Shown: positions 1 through 9,247, numbered from the stretch's first letter. The stretch: DNA of 64,000 bases from CBDFKB01 sp965248715 (GCA_965248715.1 CBDFKB010000008.1:496001-560000); one strand, 5' to 3'. Notes: a model not told the origin generated them from the letters alone. Program-made: numbers and translations.

Positions 1-350
1 TCGCCAAAATCCTCAATATCTATCCGAAGAAAGGCGCAATCGTCGAAGGTGCTGACGCCGATCTGGTGATCTGGGACCCTGAAAAAGAAAAAACCATCAC
101 CGCGAAAAAACAACAATCGGCGATCGATTACAATGTGTTCGAGGGCAAAAAGGTCAAGGGTCTGCCGCGCTACACGTTGACCCGTGGCCAGGTCGCGATC
201 GAAGACGGAGAGGTCAAAACCCACGAAGGCCACGGTAAATTCGTCGCCCGCGAACCGTTTCAGGCGGTCAACCGAGCGTTGTCGACCTACAAGGAAGTCA
301 CCGCACCGCGCAAGGTAAAACGCTCCGGTATTCCGGCGAGCGGGGTTTGA
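1..350 (+). CDS. Dihydropyrimidinase/D-hydantoinase, C-terminal part (gene cut by window start)
   Basis: The reading frame is open from base 3 and ends at a TGA at 348-350, giving about 115 residues of the C-terminus of a cyclic amidohydrolase. Visible family features are the 'GADADLVIWDPE' turn leading into the small beta-sandwich domain, then 'YNVFEGKKVKGLPRYTLTRGQ', typical of dihydropyrimidinase/hydantoinase. The metal-binding barrel lies outside the window. The family opens dihydropyrimidine or hydantoin rings. The ABC transporter that follows by about 115 bp fits a pyrimidine/hydantoin utilisation cluster; this link is inference from context. Confidence 0.88.
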   Translation, partial: AKILNIYPKKGAIVEGADADLVIWDPEKEKTITAKKQQSAIDYNVFEGKKVKGLPRYTLTRGQVAIEDGEVKTHEGHGKFVAREPFQAVNRALSTYKEVTAPRKVKRSGIPASGV

Positions 351-464
351 GGGTGGTCAGTGAAATAGGTCAGTTTCCAGGCTGTAGTTTCTTACCCCGG
401 TGAGTAATGAGATGGGATTTGTCGAGCATATGTCTATGACCAAAACAAAGATCGAGTATGGGCA

Positions 465-1244
465 ATGACTGACGTTATCTGCGCCAAATCCCTGTCGCTC
501 ACGTTCGAGACCAATGACGGCCCGGTGCACGCCCTGTCGGATGTCGATCTGACCATCGGCAAGGGCGAGTTTGTTTCTTTCATCGGCCCATCTGGGTGTG
601 GCAAGACCACGCTACTGCGGGTGATCGCCGATCTCGAACAACCGACCGAGGGCACGATAACCGTCAACGGCATGACGCCGCACGAGGCGCGCATGAAGCG
701 GGCCTACGGCTACGTGTTCCAAGCTGCTTCGCTGTATCCCTGGCGCACGATCGAAAACAACGTTGCCCTGCCGCTGGAAATCATGGGTTTTGATGCGACT
801 GAGCGGCGCCAACGCACTGCCCGCACCTTGGAGCTGGTCAATCTTACGGGCTTTGAAAAAAAATATCCTTGGCAATTATCCGGTGGCATGCAGCAACGCG
901 CTTCTATCGCCCGGGCGCTGGCGTTCGATGCAGATCTGTTGTTGATGGACGAACCGTTCGGTGCGCTTGACGAAATCGTGCGCGACCACCTCAACCAACA
1001 ATTGCTGGAATTGTGGGCGCGTACCCAAAAGACGATTTGCTTCGTTACCCATTCGATCCCCGAGGCGGTGTATTTGTCGACCCGCATCGTGGTGATGAGC
1101 CCCAGGCCTGGCCGGGTAACCAAAGTAATTGAATCCACCCTGGCGACGGAACGCCCGCTCGACATTCGCGAAACCCCCGAGTTCCTTGAAACCGCCCATC
1201 AGGTGCGCGAAGGGCTGCGAGCGGGACATTCTTATGAGGAATAG
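465..1244 (+). CDS. NitT/TauT-family ABC transporter ATP-binding protein
   Basis: A 259-residue ATPase. The Walker A motif GPSGCGKTT is at residues 41-49, the signature LSGGMQQR starts near residue 138, and Walker B LLLMDEPFGALD starts near residue 158. The H-loop histidine sits in 'FVTHSIPEAVYLS', which is characteristic of the TauB/SsuB/NrtD group. It energises uptake with the two permeases and binding protein that follow. Together with the upstream hydantoinase, the likely substrate is a pyrimidine-type compound, which is not proven by sequence. Its stop codon lies inside the first unit of a 19-bp tandem repeat. Confidence 0.93.
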   Translation: MTDVICAKSLSLTFETNDGPVHALSDVDLTIGKGEFVSFIGPSGCGKTTLLRVIADLEQPTEGTITVNGMTPHEARMKRAYGYVFQAASLYPWRTIENNVALPLEIMGFDATERRQRTARTLELVNLTGFEKKYPWQLSGGMQQRASIARALAFDADLLLMDEPFGALDEIVRDHLNQQLLELWARTQKTICFVTHSIPEAVYLSTRIVVMSPRPGRVTKVIESTLATERPLDIRETPEFLETAHQVREGLRAGHSYEE

Positions 1245-1325
1245 GGTGGCTTATGAGGAATAGGGTGGCTTATGAGGAATAGGGTGGCTTATGAGGAATA
1301 GGGTGGCTTATGAGGAATAGGGTGG
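1231..1325 (+). repeat. Five perfect tandem copies of a 19-bp unit
   Basis: The unit CTTATGAGGAATAGGGTGG is repeated five times without a mismatch at 1231, 1250, 1269, 1288 and 1307. The first unit encodes the last codons and stop of the ATPase gene; the remainder fills the gap to the permease. Each unit carries a GAGG ribosome-binding-like core and an ATG, so the last copy probably serves as the ribosome binding site for the permease start at 1330. Confidence 0.95.
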
Positions 1326-1329
1326 CGCT

Positions 1330-2214
1330 ATGATGTTGAAACGCCTTGCCCAAGGCAGCGTATTCCCGATCCTTACCGTGATCGTTGCCATCATCGCGCT
1401 TTGGTATGTCTTTGCGGTTTATCTCAACACACCGTGGCAAAAGGACATCTATCAGCGACAGGAAATCACCTGGAACTACAGCGATCTGGTGCGGGACACG
1501 CTGAACCAGGATCGTCCGGTGTTGCCGGCGGTACACCAAGTGGCGGTGGAAATCTGGAACACCACTGCCTTAAAGAAAATCACTTCCAAACGCAGTCTGA
1601 TCTACCATTCATGGATCACACTGTCGGCTACCTTGCTCGGCTTTGCCATGGGTGCGGCATTCGGCATACTTTTGGCAGTGTTGATCGTCCACAACCGGGC
1701 GATGGAACGCTCGTTGATGCCGTGGATCATCGCCAGCCAGACGATACCGATCCTGGCGATCGCGCCGATGATCATCGTCGTCTTGAACGCGGTCGGCCTT
1801 TCCGGCCTGGTGCCGAAGGCGCTAATCTCAACCTATTTGTGTTTTTTCCCGGTTGCGGTCGGCATGGTCAAGGGGCTGCGCAGCCCAGACATCCAACAAC
1901 TCGACCTGATGCGCACCTATAACGCATCAGCCTTCCAAACCTTGCGGAAATTACGCTGGCCGTCATCCTTGCCATATTTGTTTGCCTCGCTGAAGATCGG
2001 CGTCGCGATTAGTCTGGTCGGCGCTATTGTCGGCGAATTGCCAACCGGCGCGGTTGCCGGGCTTGGTGCCCGCTTGCTGGCCGGCTCTTACTATGGCCAA
2101 ACAATCCAAATCTGGTCAGCACTGATCGTTGCCGCTGTTTTGGCCGCAAGCCTGGTCGCGATCATCGGCTTGATGCACCGAATGGTGCTGGCGCGCATGG
2201 GAATGGGGCCATGA
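1330..2214 (+). CDS. ABC transporter permease (NitT/TauT family), first subunit
   Basis: A 294-residue inner-membrane permease of the BPD_transp_1 type. A first membrane span (about residues 10-30) is followed by an extended periplasmic loop, then a cluster of hydrophobic helices. The cytoplasmic EAA-like loop near 'DLMRTYNASAFQTLRKLRWPSSLPYLFASLKIGV' contacts the ATPase. The start ATGATG at 1330 follows the last 19-bp repeat, whose GAGG lies about 14 bp upstream. The gene overlaps the next permease by 4 bp (ATGA), indicating translational coupling. It probably works as a heterodimer with that second permease. Confidence 0.9.
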   Translation: MMLKRLAQGSVFPILTVIVAIIALWYVFAVYLNTPWQKDIYQRQEITWNYSDLVRDTLNQDRPVLPAVHQVAVEIWNTTALKKITSKRSLIYHSWITLSATLLGFAMGAAFGILLAVLIVHNRAMERSLMPWIIASQTIPILAIAPMIIVVLNAVGLSGLVPKALISTYLCFFPVAVGMVKGLRSPDIQQLDLMRTYNASAFQTLRKLRWPSSLPYLFASLKIGVAISLVGAIVGELPTGAVAGLGARLLAGSYYGQTIQIWSALIVAAVLAASLVAIIGLMHRMVLARMGMGP

Positions 2215-3071
2215 ACGTCGGTTGGCTGATATTCGCACTGGCGTTTTGGGCCGCCGCGTGGGCGCTCAACGAATGGCTGGTGCGCCGCGATCCGGCTGGT
2301 TCCGGCTCGCGGTTTGGTGCACTCGCAGTGCCGCTGATCTTCGGCATTACTATCTTGGTGGTGTGGGAAGGCATTGTGCATGGTTTCAACGTGCCGTCGG
2401 TGCTATTGCCGCCGCCTTCGCAGATCGGCGTCCGGTTTATGTCGTCGCTACCGATATTGTGGGCCGATTTCCGCCAAACCTTCCTGAAATCGGTGCTGGC
2501 CGGTTATACGCTTGGTTGCGGTTCGGCGTTCCTGGTGGCGATCGCCATCGACCGCAGCCCGTTCCTTCAGCGCGGCCTGTTGCCAATCGGCAATTTCATA
2601 TCGGCACTGCCGATCATCGGCATCGCTCCGATCATGGTTATGTGGTTCGGTTTCGACTGGCAGTCGAAGGCGGCGGTGGTGGTGGTGATGACGTTCTTTC
2701 CAATGTTGGTCAACACGGTTTCAGGCCTGGCGGCAGCCAGCGCCATGGAACATGACATGATGCGCACTTACGCCGCCAATTATTGGCAGACCCTGTTTAA
2801 ACTGCGGCTGCCGGCCGCAGCACCGTTTATATTTAATGCGTTGAAGATCAATTCTACACTGGCACTGATCGGTGCTATCGTGGCAGAGTTTTTCGGTACG
2901 CCAACTGTCGGCATGGGCTTTCGCATATCGACCGAGATCGGGCGGATGAGTGTCGACATGGTGTGGGCCGAAATCGCGGTGGCGGCAATGGCTGGTTCCG
3001 CATTTTACGGCATGGTCGCGCTGATTGAGCGGCTGGTTACTTTTTGGCATCCTTCCATGCGTGGGGGATGA
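2211..3071 (+). CDS. ABC transporter permease (NitT/TauT family), second subunit
   Basis: A 286-residue membrane protein with six or more predicted hydrophobic segments and the family loop 'MMRTYAANYWQTLFKLRLPAAAPFIFNALKI' near the middle-to-C-terminal part. It starts with an ATGA overlap on the preceding permease and is followed 24 bp later by the binding-protein gene. Paired, non-identical permeases are usual in the pyrimidine-precursor (ThiXYZ-like) branch of this family, which supports the substrate guess from the hydantoinase neighbour. Confidence 0.9.
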   Translation: MNVGWLIFALAFWAAAWALNEWLVRRDPAGSGSRFGALAVPLIFGITILVVWEGIVHGFNVPSVLLPPPSQIGVRFMSSLPILWADFRQTFLKSVLAGYTLGCGSAFLVAIAIDRSPFLQRGLLPIGNFISALPIIGIAPIMVMWFGFDWQSKAAVVVVMTFFPMLVNTVSGLAAASAMEHDMMRTYAANYWQTLFKLRLPAAAPFIFNALKINSTLALIGAIVAEFFGTPTVGMGFRISTEIGRMSVDMVWAEIAVAAMAGSAFYGMVALIERLVTFWHPSMRGG

Positions 3072-3095
3072 TGAATCAAGAGAGGGGATAACAAC

Positions 3096-4082
3096 ATGAA
3101 ACGTATTTCTGCCTTGCTGGTTTCCGGTGCGCTCACGCTTGCCGTGCTACCGGCATTTGCCGCTGACGCGGTGACATTACAGCTTAAATGGGTCACCCAG
3201 GCCCAGTTCGCCGGTTATTATGTGGCCAAGGACAAAGGCTTTTACACCGAAGAAGACCTGGACGTTGAAATCAAGCCAGGCGGCCCGGACATCGCGCCCT
3301 CCCAGGTGATTGCCGGTGGTGGTGCCGATGTGGTGCTCGACTGGATGCCGTCGGCCCTGGCCTCGCGCGAAAAAGGCCTCAAATTGGTCAATATAGCCCA
3401 ACCGTTCAAATCATCCGGCATGATGTTGACCTGCCGCAAGGATAGCGGCATCGCTTCACCGCAGGATTTCCGCGGCAAGACCCTCGGGGTTTGGTTCTTC
3501 GGCAATGAATATCCGTTCCTGTCCTGGATGAGCCAGCTCGGCATCGCTACCGATGGCGGCGACCAGGGGGTGACCGTGCTCAAACAGGGCTTTAACGTTG
3601 ACCCGATCCTGCAAAAGCAGGCCGACTGCGTGTCGACCATGACCTATAATGAATATTGGCAGATCATCGATGCCGGCCTGTCGCCGGACGATCTGGTGGT
3701 GTTCAAATATGAGGAAGAAGGCGTCTCGACGCTGGAAGACGGCATGTATGTGTTGGAAGACAATCTCAACGACGCCGCCTTTGTCGACAAGATGGTGCGG
3801 TTCGTGCGCGCTTCGATGAAGGGCTGGAAATGGGCCGAGGAAAACCCGGATGCGGCCGCCGATATCGTACTTGAAAACGATGCCACCGGCGCACAGACCG
3901 AAAAGCACCAGCGGCGGATGATGGGCGAGATCGCCAAACTAACCGCCGGCTCCAACGGCGCGCTCGACCCGGCCGACTATGAGCGCACGGTGGGCACGCT
4001 GATGAAGGGCGGTTCCGACCCGGTTATCACCATGAAGCCGGAAGGCGCATGGACCCACGCGATTACTGATCAAGCGCTGTAA
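3096..4082 (+). CDS. ABC transporter substrate-binding protein (NMT1/ThiY-like)
   Basis: A 328-residue periplasmic protein. Residues 1-22 form a signal peptide (MKRISALLVSGALTLAVLPAFA) ending in an AxA-type cleavage site. The mature part begins 'VTLQLKWVTQAQFAGYYVAKDKGFY', the hallmark of NMT1/ThiY-like binding proteins for pyrimidine-type ligands. A good Shine-Dalgarno (AGAGAGGGG) lies just upstream at about 3078-3088. It is the last gene of the transporter operon and is followed by a rho-independent terminator. The ligand is inferred only from family and neighbours. Confidence 0.92.
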   Translation: MKRISALLVSGALTLAVLPAFAADAVTLQLKWVTQAQFAGYYVAKDKGFYTEEDLDVEIKPGGPDIAPSQVIAGGGADVVLDWMPSALASREKGLKLVNIAQPFKSSGMMLTCRKDSGIASPQDFRGKTLGVWFFGNEYPFLSWMSQLGIATDGGDQGVTVLKQGFNVDPILQKQADCVSTMTYNEYWQIIDAGLSPDDLVVFKYEEEGVSTLEDGMYVLEDNLNDAAFVDKMVRFVRASMKGWKWAEENPDAAADIVLENDATGAQTEKHQRRMMGEIAKLTAGSNGALDPADYERTVGTLMKGGSDPVITMKPEGAWTHAITDQAL

Positions 4083-4111
4083 TTGACAGCCAGTCACTTT
4101 ACTAACAACCA

Positions 4112-4139
4112 AGGGCGGCCTTTTCGGGTCGCCCTTTTT
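4112..4139 (+). terminator. Rho-independent terminator of the transporter operon
   Basis: The arms AGGGCGGCC and GGTCGCCCT pair around a TTTTCG loop and run straight into TTTTTG. It stands 30 bp after the binding-protein stop codon. Sequence just downstream is insertion-sequence debris, so the terminator also marks the edge of the conserved operon. Confidence 0.88.
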
Positions 4140-4182
4140 GTTTGAAATAATCTTTCTCATTTGTCTTGTAAGAACATTGTCA

Positions 4183-4485
4183 CATGCCGGGGTTGAACCC
4201 TTTGTCGGTAGCGTAGGGGACAGTTATGATAACGCACTCGCAGAGACCATCAACGGTTTGTACAAGGCTGAAGTGATCCACCGGCGCGGGCCGTGGCGCT
4301 CATTTGAAGCCGTCGAGTTTGCCGCATTGGAATGGGTAGATTGGTTCAACAATCGGCATCTTCTGGAACCAATCGAAAATATCCCACCAGCAGAAGCGAA
4401 GGAACGATACTATGCCATGCTGGACGAACCAGCTATGCTCGCATAACTTAAACGAAACTGCCTCCGACAATCCCGGGGCGGTTCA
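4183..4485 (+). pseudogene. 3' remnant of an IS3-family transposase (OrfB) with right end
   Basis: Translation from 4183 gives 'AGVEPFVGSVGDSYDNALAETINGLYKAEVIH...' to a stop at 4444-4446. This matches the last 85 or so residues of the OrfB encoded at 19245-20150, including the catalytic-domain GDSYDNALAE block. The sequence after the stop matches the terminal inverted repeat of the complete element and ends in CGGTTCA at 4485. The 5' four-fifths of the element are missing, so it is not functional. Confidence 0.88.
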
Positions 4486-4600
4486 GTTCCAGATATATGT
4501 GCCACGACCAAAAAACACATCGAAACACCACAAGGCCCCCGGGCCCAGTTTCCACACAGTCTGGATCGTTTTTGCAACGATAGGTTTTCAAGAAACGCAG

Positions 4601-4942
4601 TTATGCCAGAGCTGTTTCTTTAGAATTTGACGAAGCATTTACCCTGACGCCGGTCAAAGGTAAGCCCGCCCCCCAATAGTTGTCCACATCCACATCTAAT
4701 AATTTAGTTGAGGCTTCTTTTCCGCTCTCTAGGGCTTCCGTAACGGCGCCGGTCGGTTTAGTGCCTTCGAAAGAAAATTCCTGCACCCCATCAGTTGGTG
4801 GCGTTACGTACTCAATTTTCGACAGGCTAAAGTTGCTCCAACCGCCGGTCGTTACTGTCCCTACAGCAGCTACAATCAGATTAGGTGGTTTCTTTTTCTC
4901 AAGAGTTACATTAACGCTTTCCACGCTATAAATTGTGGCCAT
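4601..4942 (-). CDS. Small hypothetical protein (113 aa)
   Basis: I do not recognise a named family. The 113-residue protein starts 'MATIYSVESVNVTLEKKKPPNLIVAAVGTV' and has alternating beta-like stretches, no signal peptide, no membrane segment and no cysteine. A convincing ribosome binding site (AAGAGG, five bases from the ATG) precedes the start at 4942, which argues for a real gene. It stands alone between two insertion-sequence remnants and uses more A/T than its metabolic neighbours, so recent arrival with the elements is possible. Confidence 0.65.
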   Translation of the reverse strand: MATIYSVESVNVTLEKKKPPNLIVAAVGTVTTGGWSNFSLSKIEYVTPPTDGVQEFSFEGTKPTGAVTEALESGKEASTKLLDVDVDNYWGAGLPLTGVRVNASSNSKETALA

Positions 4943-5225
4943 GACAACCTCTTGGTTTTGTTGGTGGAGGATTATTCTTCCATATTTTCAGAATAATTAG
5001 TAGCCCTATAGTCATATAATCCCTTTAACCCGGGATAGATCTGAGTCCATGAGATAATCTAGAATGAAAAATGGAGCAATACTCTACTGCTTCATGAAGG
5101 TATCCACTGACCGGTCGGCATTCCTTCCACCAATGACGAAAATTCCTAGAATATCAGCTGATAACATGACGTTGCGGTCTTTGCGTACCTTCGATTGCGC
5201 AATGCGAGAAGTGGCTCGGGAATTT
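4943..5225. other. AT-rich intergenic stretch with no recognised gene
   Basis: This region carries no open frame with a plausible ribosome binding site and no tRNA-like fold. It must contain the promoter of the small leftward gene ending at 4601. The right edge abuts the left end of an IS3-type remnant. Confidence 0.5.
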
Positions 5226-5293
5226 TGAACAGCTGAGATAAGTGGATTTTTGGCCTGTAACCGGCATCATATGCTAAACACAGGAGAAGCACT

Positions 5294-5601
5294 ATGCCTC
5301 GACGTCCCCGACGCAATCACACACCCGCATTCAAATCCAAAGTAGCCCTGGCTGCGGTTCGCGGTGAGCATACGCTTGGCGAACTTGCGCAGCAGTTTGA
5401 CGTTCATGCAAACCAGATCAAGCAATGGCGCGACTAAATGCTTGAGGGGGCTGCTGATGTTTTTGACGGGCAAGGAAATGGTGCCAAGGCCGAACCTGCG
5501 GTGGATGTCAAATCGCTGCATGCCAAGATCGGCGAGTTGACACTGGGAAATGATTTTTTAGGCGGAGCGCTCACCAAGGCGGGATTAGTGAGCGCAAAAC
5601 G

Positions 5602-5605
<4 letters not shown>
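5294..5605 (+). pseudogene. IS3-family OrfA with an internal stop codon
   Basis: Starts MPRRPRRNHTPAFKSKVALA, a helix-turn-helix DNA-binding subunit of IS3-type transposases, with the 'GELAQQFDVHANQIKQW' recognition helix near residues 29-45. A TAA at 5435-5437 interrupts the frame where relatives read Gln (CAA); the same frame continues 'MLEGAADVF...' to 5605. One C-to-T change explains the stop. It is inactive unless suppressed. Confidence 0.85.
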
Positions 5606-6057
<452 letters not shown>

Positions 6058-6307
6058 GTAATTACTCACCCCCTTGCCAAATCGGTGATGCTTTAAATCT
6101 ATGGGGGTATAGAGCGAGGTGATTTGGAAAGCTGAGCAAGCAACAGCTTGTTGATTTGGTGCTGAAGTTGCAGCGCCCGCCCAAACCTCGCGGACCTCGT
6201 CCCAACCACCTTCTACTGACCGGAAAGCCCGCCGGCAACATGCCAAACCTGGAGGCGTCAAGCCGGGACATGAAGGCCATAACCGCGCCTCGCATGAGAC
6301 CCGAATG
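6058..6307 (+). pseudogene. IS66-type TnpC N-terminal fragment, frameshifted
   Basis: After a putative element end (GTAATTACTCACCC) the sequence encodes 'LSKQQLVDLVLKLQ' and, after a one-base frame change, 'SSQPPSTDRKARRQHAKPGGVKPGHEGH'. The PPSTD and KPGGxxGH blocks are the N-terminal signature of IS66-family TnpC. It is cut off at about 6307 by the inverted peptidase-gene fragment. Confidence 0.75.
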
Positions 6308-6485
6308 AGATCGCCGGCACCGGGCGGGTATCCACGTCTGCCGGCATCCAGGTGCGCGCCGATAGCCGGCAACCATCGCTGAGAACGATTGCCATGTCCG
6401 GTGTCTCCACGATCTTGGCCAGGTTTCGAGCCATTGATATTTCCTCAATATGTCACACGCAACGGTGCCCTTGAAATCAACCCCA
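6308..6485 (-). pseudogene. Inverted 5' fragment of the CocE/NonD-type hydrolase gene
   Basis: Read on the minus strand, this carries the upstream region and about the first 41 codons of the hydrolase encoded at 23838 (MARNLAKIVETPDMAIVLSD...). By eye the two copies differ at about four or five positions, all transitions, over roughly 175 bp. The coding part stops abruptly at 6308 where IS66-like sequence starts. The gene remnant lies head-to-head with the CoA-transferase gene at 6605. Confidence 0.88.
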
Positions 6486-6604
6486 GTTTCCCTGATCAGG
6501 CAAGCAATTATCGCGCGCTGAAATGCGCTTGACGCCAGGCCAATTTTCCGGCCAATTCGGCAATTGTCGCACGCGGCCAAGCAAACGGGGAAAATGCAAC
6601 GGCA

Positions 6605-7486
6605 ATGGCGGTGTTCACCAACCTTAAAAAAGCGGTCGAAACCAGCTTGTTCGTCGGCGATGTGGCGGCTTTCGAAGGGTTCACCCATTTAATTCCCCAT
6701 GCAGCTGCCCATGAGGCGATCCGGCAGGGCGCAAAGAACCTGACCTTGGTCCGCATGACCCCGGACCTTATTTACGACCAGATGATCGGCATGGGCATGG
6801 CGAGAAAGCTGGTGTTTTCCTATGCCGGCAATCCAGGGATCGGCTTGTTGCGACGGTTCCGCGATGCGGTGGAAAACGGCTGGCCGCAGCCGATCGAACT
6901 AGAAGAGCACAGCCACGCGGCGATGGCCAATGCCTATGAGGCCGGCGCCGCCGGTCTGCCATTTGCGGTGCTGCGCGGCTATATCGGCGCCGAATTGAGC
7001 AAGGTAAATCCGAATATCAAATCGATCGAGTGCCCGTTCACCGGTGAAGTGCTTGCTGCCGTGCCTGCGATCCGTCCAGATGTAACATTCATCCACGCCG
7101 GCAAAGCGAACCGGCGCGGCGATGTGCTGATCGAAGGTATCCTCGGCGTACAAAAAGAGGCGGTGCTGGCGGCCAAGCGTTCCGTGGTGACCGTCGAGGC
7201 GATTGTAGATGATTTCGATGATGTGCACCCGAACGCATGCGTGCTTCCCGGTTGGACCGTAGGTGCAATCGTTGCGGTGCCGGGCGGTGCCCATCCTTCT
7301 TATGTGCATGGCATGTATGACCGTGACAACGCTTTTTATCGCGCTTGGGATGAAATCGCCGCCGACCGGGATCGTTTTACTAAATGGATGGGTCTGCACG
7401 TGTTGGATCAAGGCCCGGAAATTTTCGCAACCCGGGTAGCGCTGTTTCGACCAGCCGCATTAGGAGCAAATGATGGCGAGCGCTGA
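6605..7486 (+). CDS. CoA-transferase, subunit A (glutaconate/3-oxoacid type)
   Basis: A 293-residue alpha subunit of a family I CoA-transferase, resembling GctA/IpdA. The N-terminal part 'GDVAAFEGFTHLIPHAAAHEAIRQG' and the 'FTGEVLAAVPAIRPDVTFIHAGKANRRGDV' region are typical of the A subunit, which forms the CoA-binding half. It overlaps subunit B by 14 bp. Members use glutaconate, 3-oxoacids or ring-cleavage products; the exact acyl group here is unknown. The ribosome binding site is weak, and 119 bp separate it from the inverted peptidase fragment. Confidence 0.85.
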   Translation: MAVFTNLKKAVETSLFVGDVAAFEGFTHLIPHAAAHEAIRQGAKNLTLVRMTPDLIYDQMIGMGMARKLVFSYAGNPGIGLLRRFRDAVENGWPQPIELEEHSHAAMANAYEAGAAGLPFAVLRGYIGAELSKVNPNIKSIECPFTGEVLAAVPAIRPDVTFIHAGKANRRGDVLIEGILGVQKEAVLAAKRSVVTVEAIVDDFDDVHPNACVLPGWTVGAIVAVPGGAHPSYVHGMYDRDNAFYRAWDEIAADRDRFTKWMGLHVLDQGPEIFATRVALFRPAALGANDGER

Positions 7487-8285
7487 GTTTACCGGTTCGG
7501 AAATGATGACCATCGCCGCAGCGCGGGCGCTTACCAATGACGATGTGTGTTTCGTTGGTATCGGCGCCCCGTCGGCAGCCTGCAACGTGGCGCGGCTCAC
7601 CCATGCCCCCGACATCACGCTGATCTATGAAAGCGGCACGATCGGCACCGCGCCGAACGTGCTACCCTTGTCGATCGGCGACGGGGTATTGTGCGAAACC
7701 GCTGTCACCACCGTATCGGTGCCGGAAATGTTTCGCTATTGGCTGCAGGGCGGGCGGATTTCCATCGGTTTTCTTGGCGCTGCCCAATTGGACCGGTTCG
7801 GCAATATTAACACTACCGTGATCGGCGACTATGATCGTCCCAAGGTGCGGCTGCCCGGCGGCGGTGGTGCGCCGGAGATCGCCGCATTGAGTGCCAAGGT
7901 TTATATCACCATGGCACAATCACGCCGCGCCATGGTGGAGAAAATCGACTTTGTGACTTCGTTTGGTCATGGTGCCGGCGACGGCCGCAAACAGCTTGGT
8001 CTTCAAACCGCAGGCCCGGCATTATTGATAACCGACATGGCGATCTGGCAATCCGATCACCATACCAAGGAATTCACGGTTACCTCGATCCACCCGGGTG
8101 TAACCCGTCAAGACATAACCGAAAGCTGCGGTTGGCCGGCCCGGTTCGCAGATCAGGTCGTGCAAACCCCTTCGCCCAGTGGGCTCGAACTTGCCACCTT
8201 GCGGGAATTGAAAGCGCACACCGATGCCGCCCATGGTGGCAGTTCGATCTTGGTGCCGCCGGCGCGCTTCAAGGCCTGCACATAG
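7473..8285 (+). CDS. CoA-transferase, subunit B (glutaconate/3-oxoacid type)
   Basis: The beta subunit has the 'FVGIGAPSAACNVARLTHAPDITLIYESGTIG' region. The glutamate in YESG (about residue 51) is the probable catalytic residue that forms the glutamyl-CoA thioester. The start at 7473 is chosen over the ATG three bases upstream because AGGAG at 7462-7466 is then better spaced. The product is about 270 residues, a usual length. It is coupled to subunit A by overlap, and the two form one heteromeric enzyme. Confidence 0.85.
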   Translation: MASAEFTGSEMMTIAAARALTNDDVCFVGIGAPSAACNVARLTHAPDITLIYESGTIGTAPNVLPLSIGDGVLCETAVTTVSVPEMFRYWLQGGRISIGFLGAAQLDRFGNINTTVIGDYDRPKVRLPGGGGAPEIAALSAKVYITMAQSRRAMVEKIDFVTSFGHGAGDGRKQLGLQTAGPALLITDMAIWQSDHHTKEFTVTSIHPGVTRQDITESCGWPARFADQVVQTPSPSGLELATLRELKAHTDAAHGGSSILVPPARFKACT

Positions 8286-8546
8286 GCCGTGTGTTGGGCG
8301 GCGAAGCGCACAGCATCTGGGCCTGCACCGCCACTGCTGGCAAGGCCTTGCGATATTGAAGCCAGCGCCGCGCATACGATAAAATGATCAAAACAAGATG
8401 AGCGTTGCCCGCGCATGGACAAATTTTCGCAAACTGTGATTTCAAATAACCGGCGAAAGATGATAGAGCACCTGCCAATAGCGGCAAATGAAAAGAATAG
8501 TTTCCAGGCGACAGACGTGTCTGGACGCGCAGACGATGGAACGAGT

Positions 8547-8990
8547 ATGATTAGGAAACTTTTGGCGCTAAGCGTGGTAATCGCGTTTGCTGGCGCTGTG
8601 TTGGCTTATGGATCGATCGGCATAGGCAGTGATGCAGACCAAATTTCTGCGGTTGAAGCGTTAGAGCGGGTGGAAGCGGGTGAAGTGATGTTGATCGATA
8701 TCCGAACCAGTGACGAATGGCGCAAGACCGGCGTTGCCGCACTCGCTAAGACCAACTCCATGCACCAAGTGGGATTTTTCGAACGCATTGAACAATTGAC
8801 CGGCGGCGATAAGGACAAGCAGATCGCCCTGATCTGCGCTCGCGGTGGTCGCTCGTCGCGCATGCAGAGCGCCTTGCGCGAACGAGGCTATAGCAACGTG
8901 GCTGACGTATCGGAGGGCATGCTTGGTTCGAGCATCGGCCCCGGCTGGCTAAAGCGTGGTTTTCCGCTCAAAACCTATGAGGGCAGCTAG
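8547..8990 (+). CDS. Rhodanese-like domain protein with signal peptide
   Basis: A 147-residue protein. Residues 1-20 (MIRKLLALSVVIAFAGAVLA) are a hydrophobic export signal or anchor. A rhodanese domain follows: 'VMLIDIRTSDEWRKTGV', then the active-site loop 'LICARGGRSSR' with the catalytic Cys. The start at 8547 is preferred over an upstream in-frame ATG because it places the signal peptide at the N-terminus. It is a probable periplasmic sulfurtransferase or persulfide-handling protein with unknown partner. It lies 261 bp after the CoA-transferase genes; I see no other feature in that gap. Confidence 0.85.
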   Translation: MIRKLLALSVVIAFAGAVLAYGSIGIGSDADQISAVEALERVEAGEVMLIDIRTSDEWRKTGVAALAKTNSMHQVGFFERIEQLTGGDKDKQIALICARGGRSSRMQSALRERGYSNVADVSEGMLGSSIGPGWLKRGFPLKTYEGS

Positions 8991-9070
8991 CGAAAAGTGC
9001 CCGGCATGGTTGGCCTTTGGATGCTCGGCGCGCAATTGATCAAGGCGGGTTTCAAATTGCGCAATCGGGA

Positions 9071-9176
9071 CTAGAGCGTGTCACCCAAAAGTGGGTACCG
9101 GTTTTGGGAAAAATGACACGCATAAACAAAGAGATAGCGCGACGAAGCTATTCCAACGCTTCGTGACAAGCGCTAG
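9071..9176. repeat. CTAG-ended dispersed repeat, full copy A (106 bp)
   Basis: Begins CTAGAGCGTGTCAC and ends GTGACAAGCGCTAG, which form imperfect inverted termini. The interior has the ACCGGTTTTGGGAAAAA core and the AGATAGCGCGACGAAGC segment. The same unit recurs at 18090, 25865, 32156, 40373 and 63295. It fills most of the gap between the converging rhodanese and potI-like genes. Confidence 0.93.
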
Positions 9177-9247
9177 GTGGGCGATAAACCTCGACTTCTT
9201 TTGCTTGGTAGTTGTGACCGCTTCACGCCGCACGGTCAACAACAAGC

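Noticed and set aside
1231..1325. 19-bp tandem units considered as CRISPR or iteron origin
   Set aside because: There are no spacers, no replication gene nearby, and the array lies within an operon.
9021..9066. GCGCAATT...AATTGCGC stem after the rhodanese gene as a terminator
   Set aside because: The loop is about 17 bases and there is no T-run; evidence is too weak.
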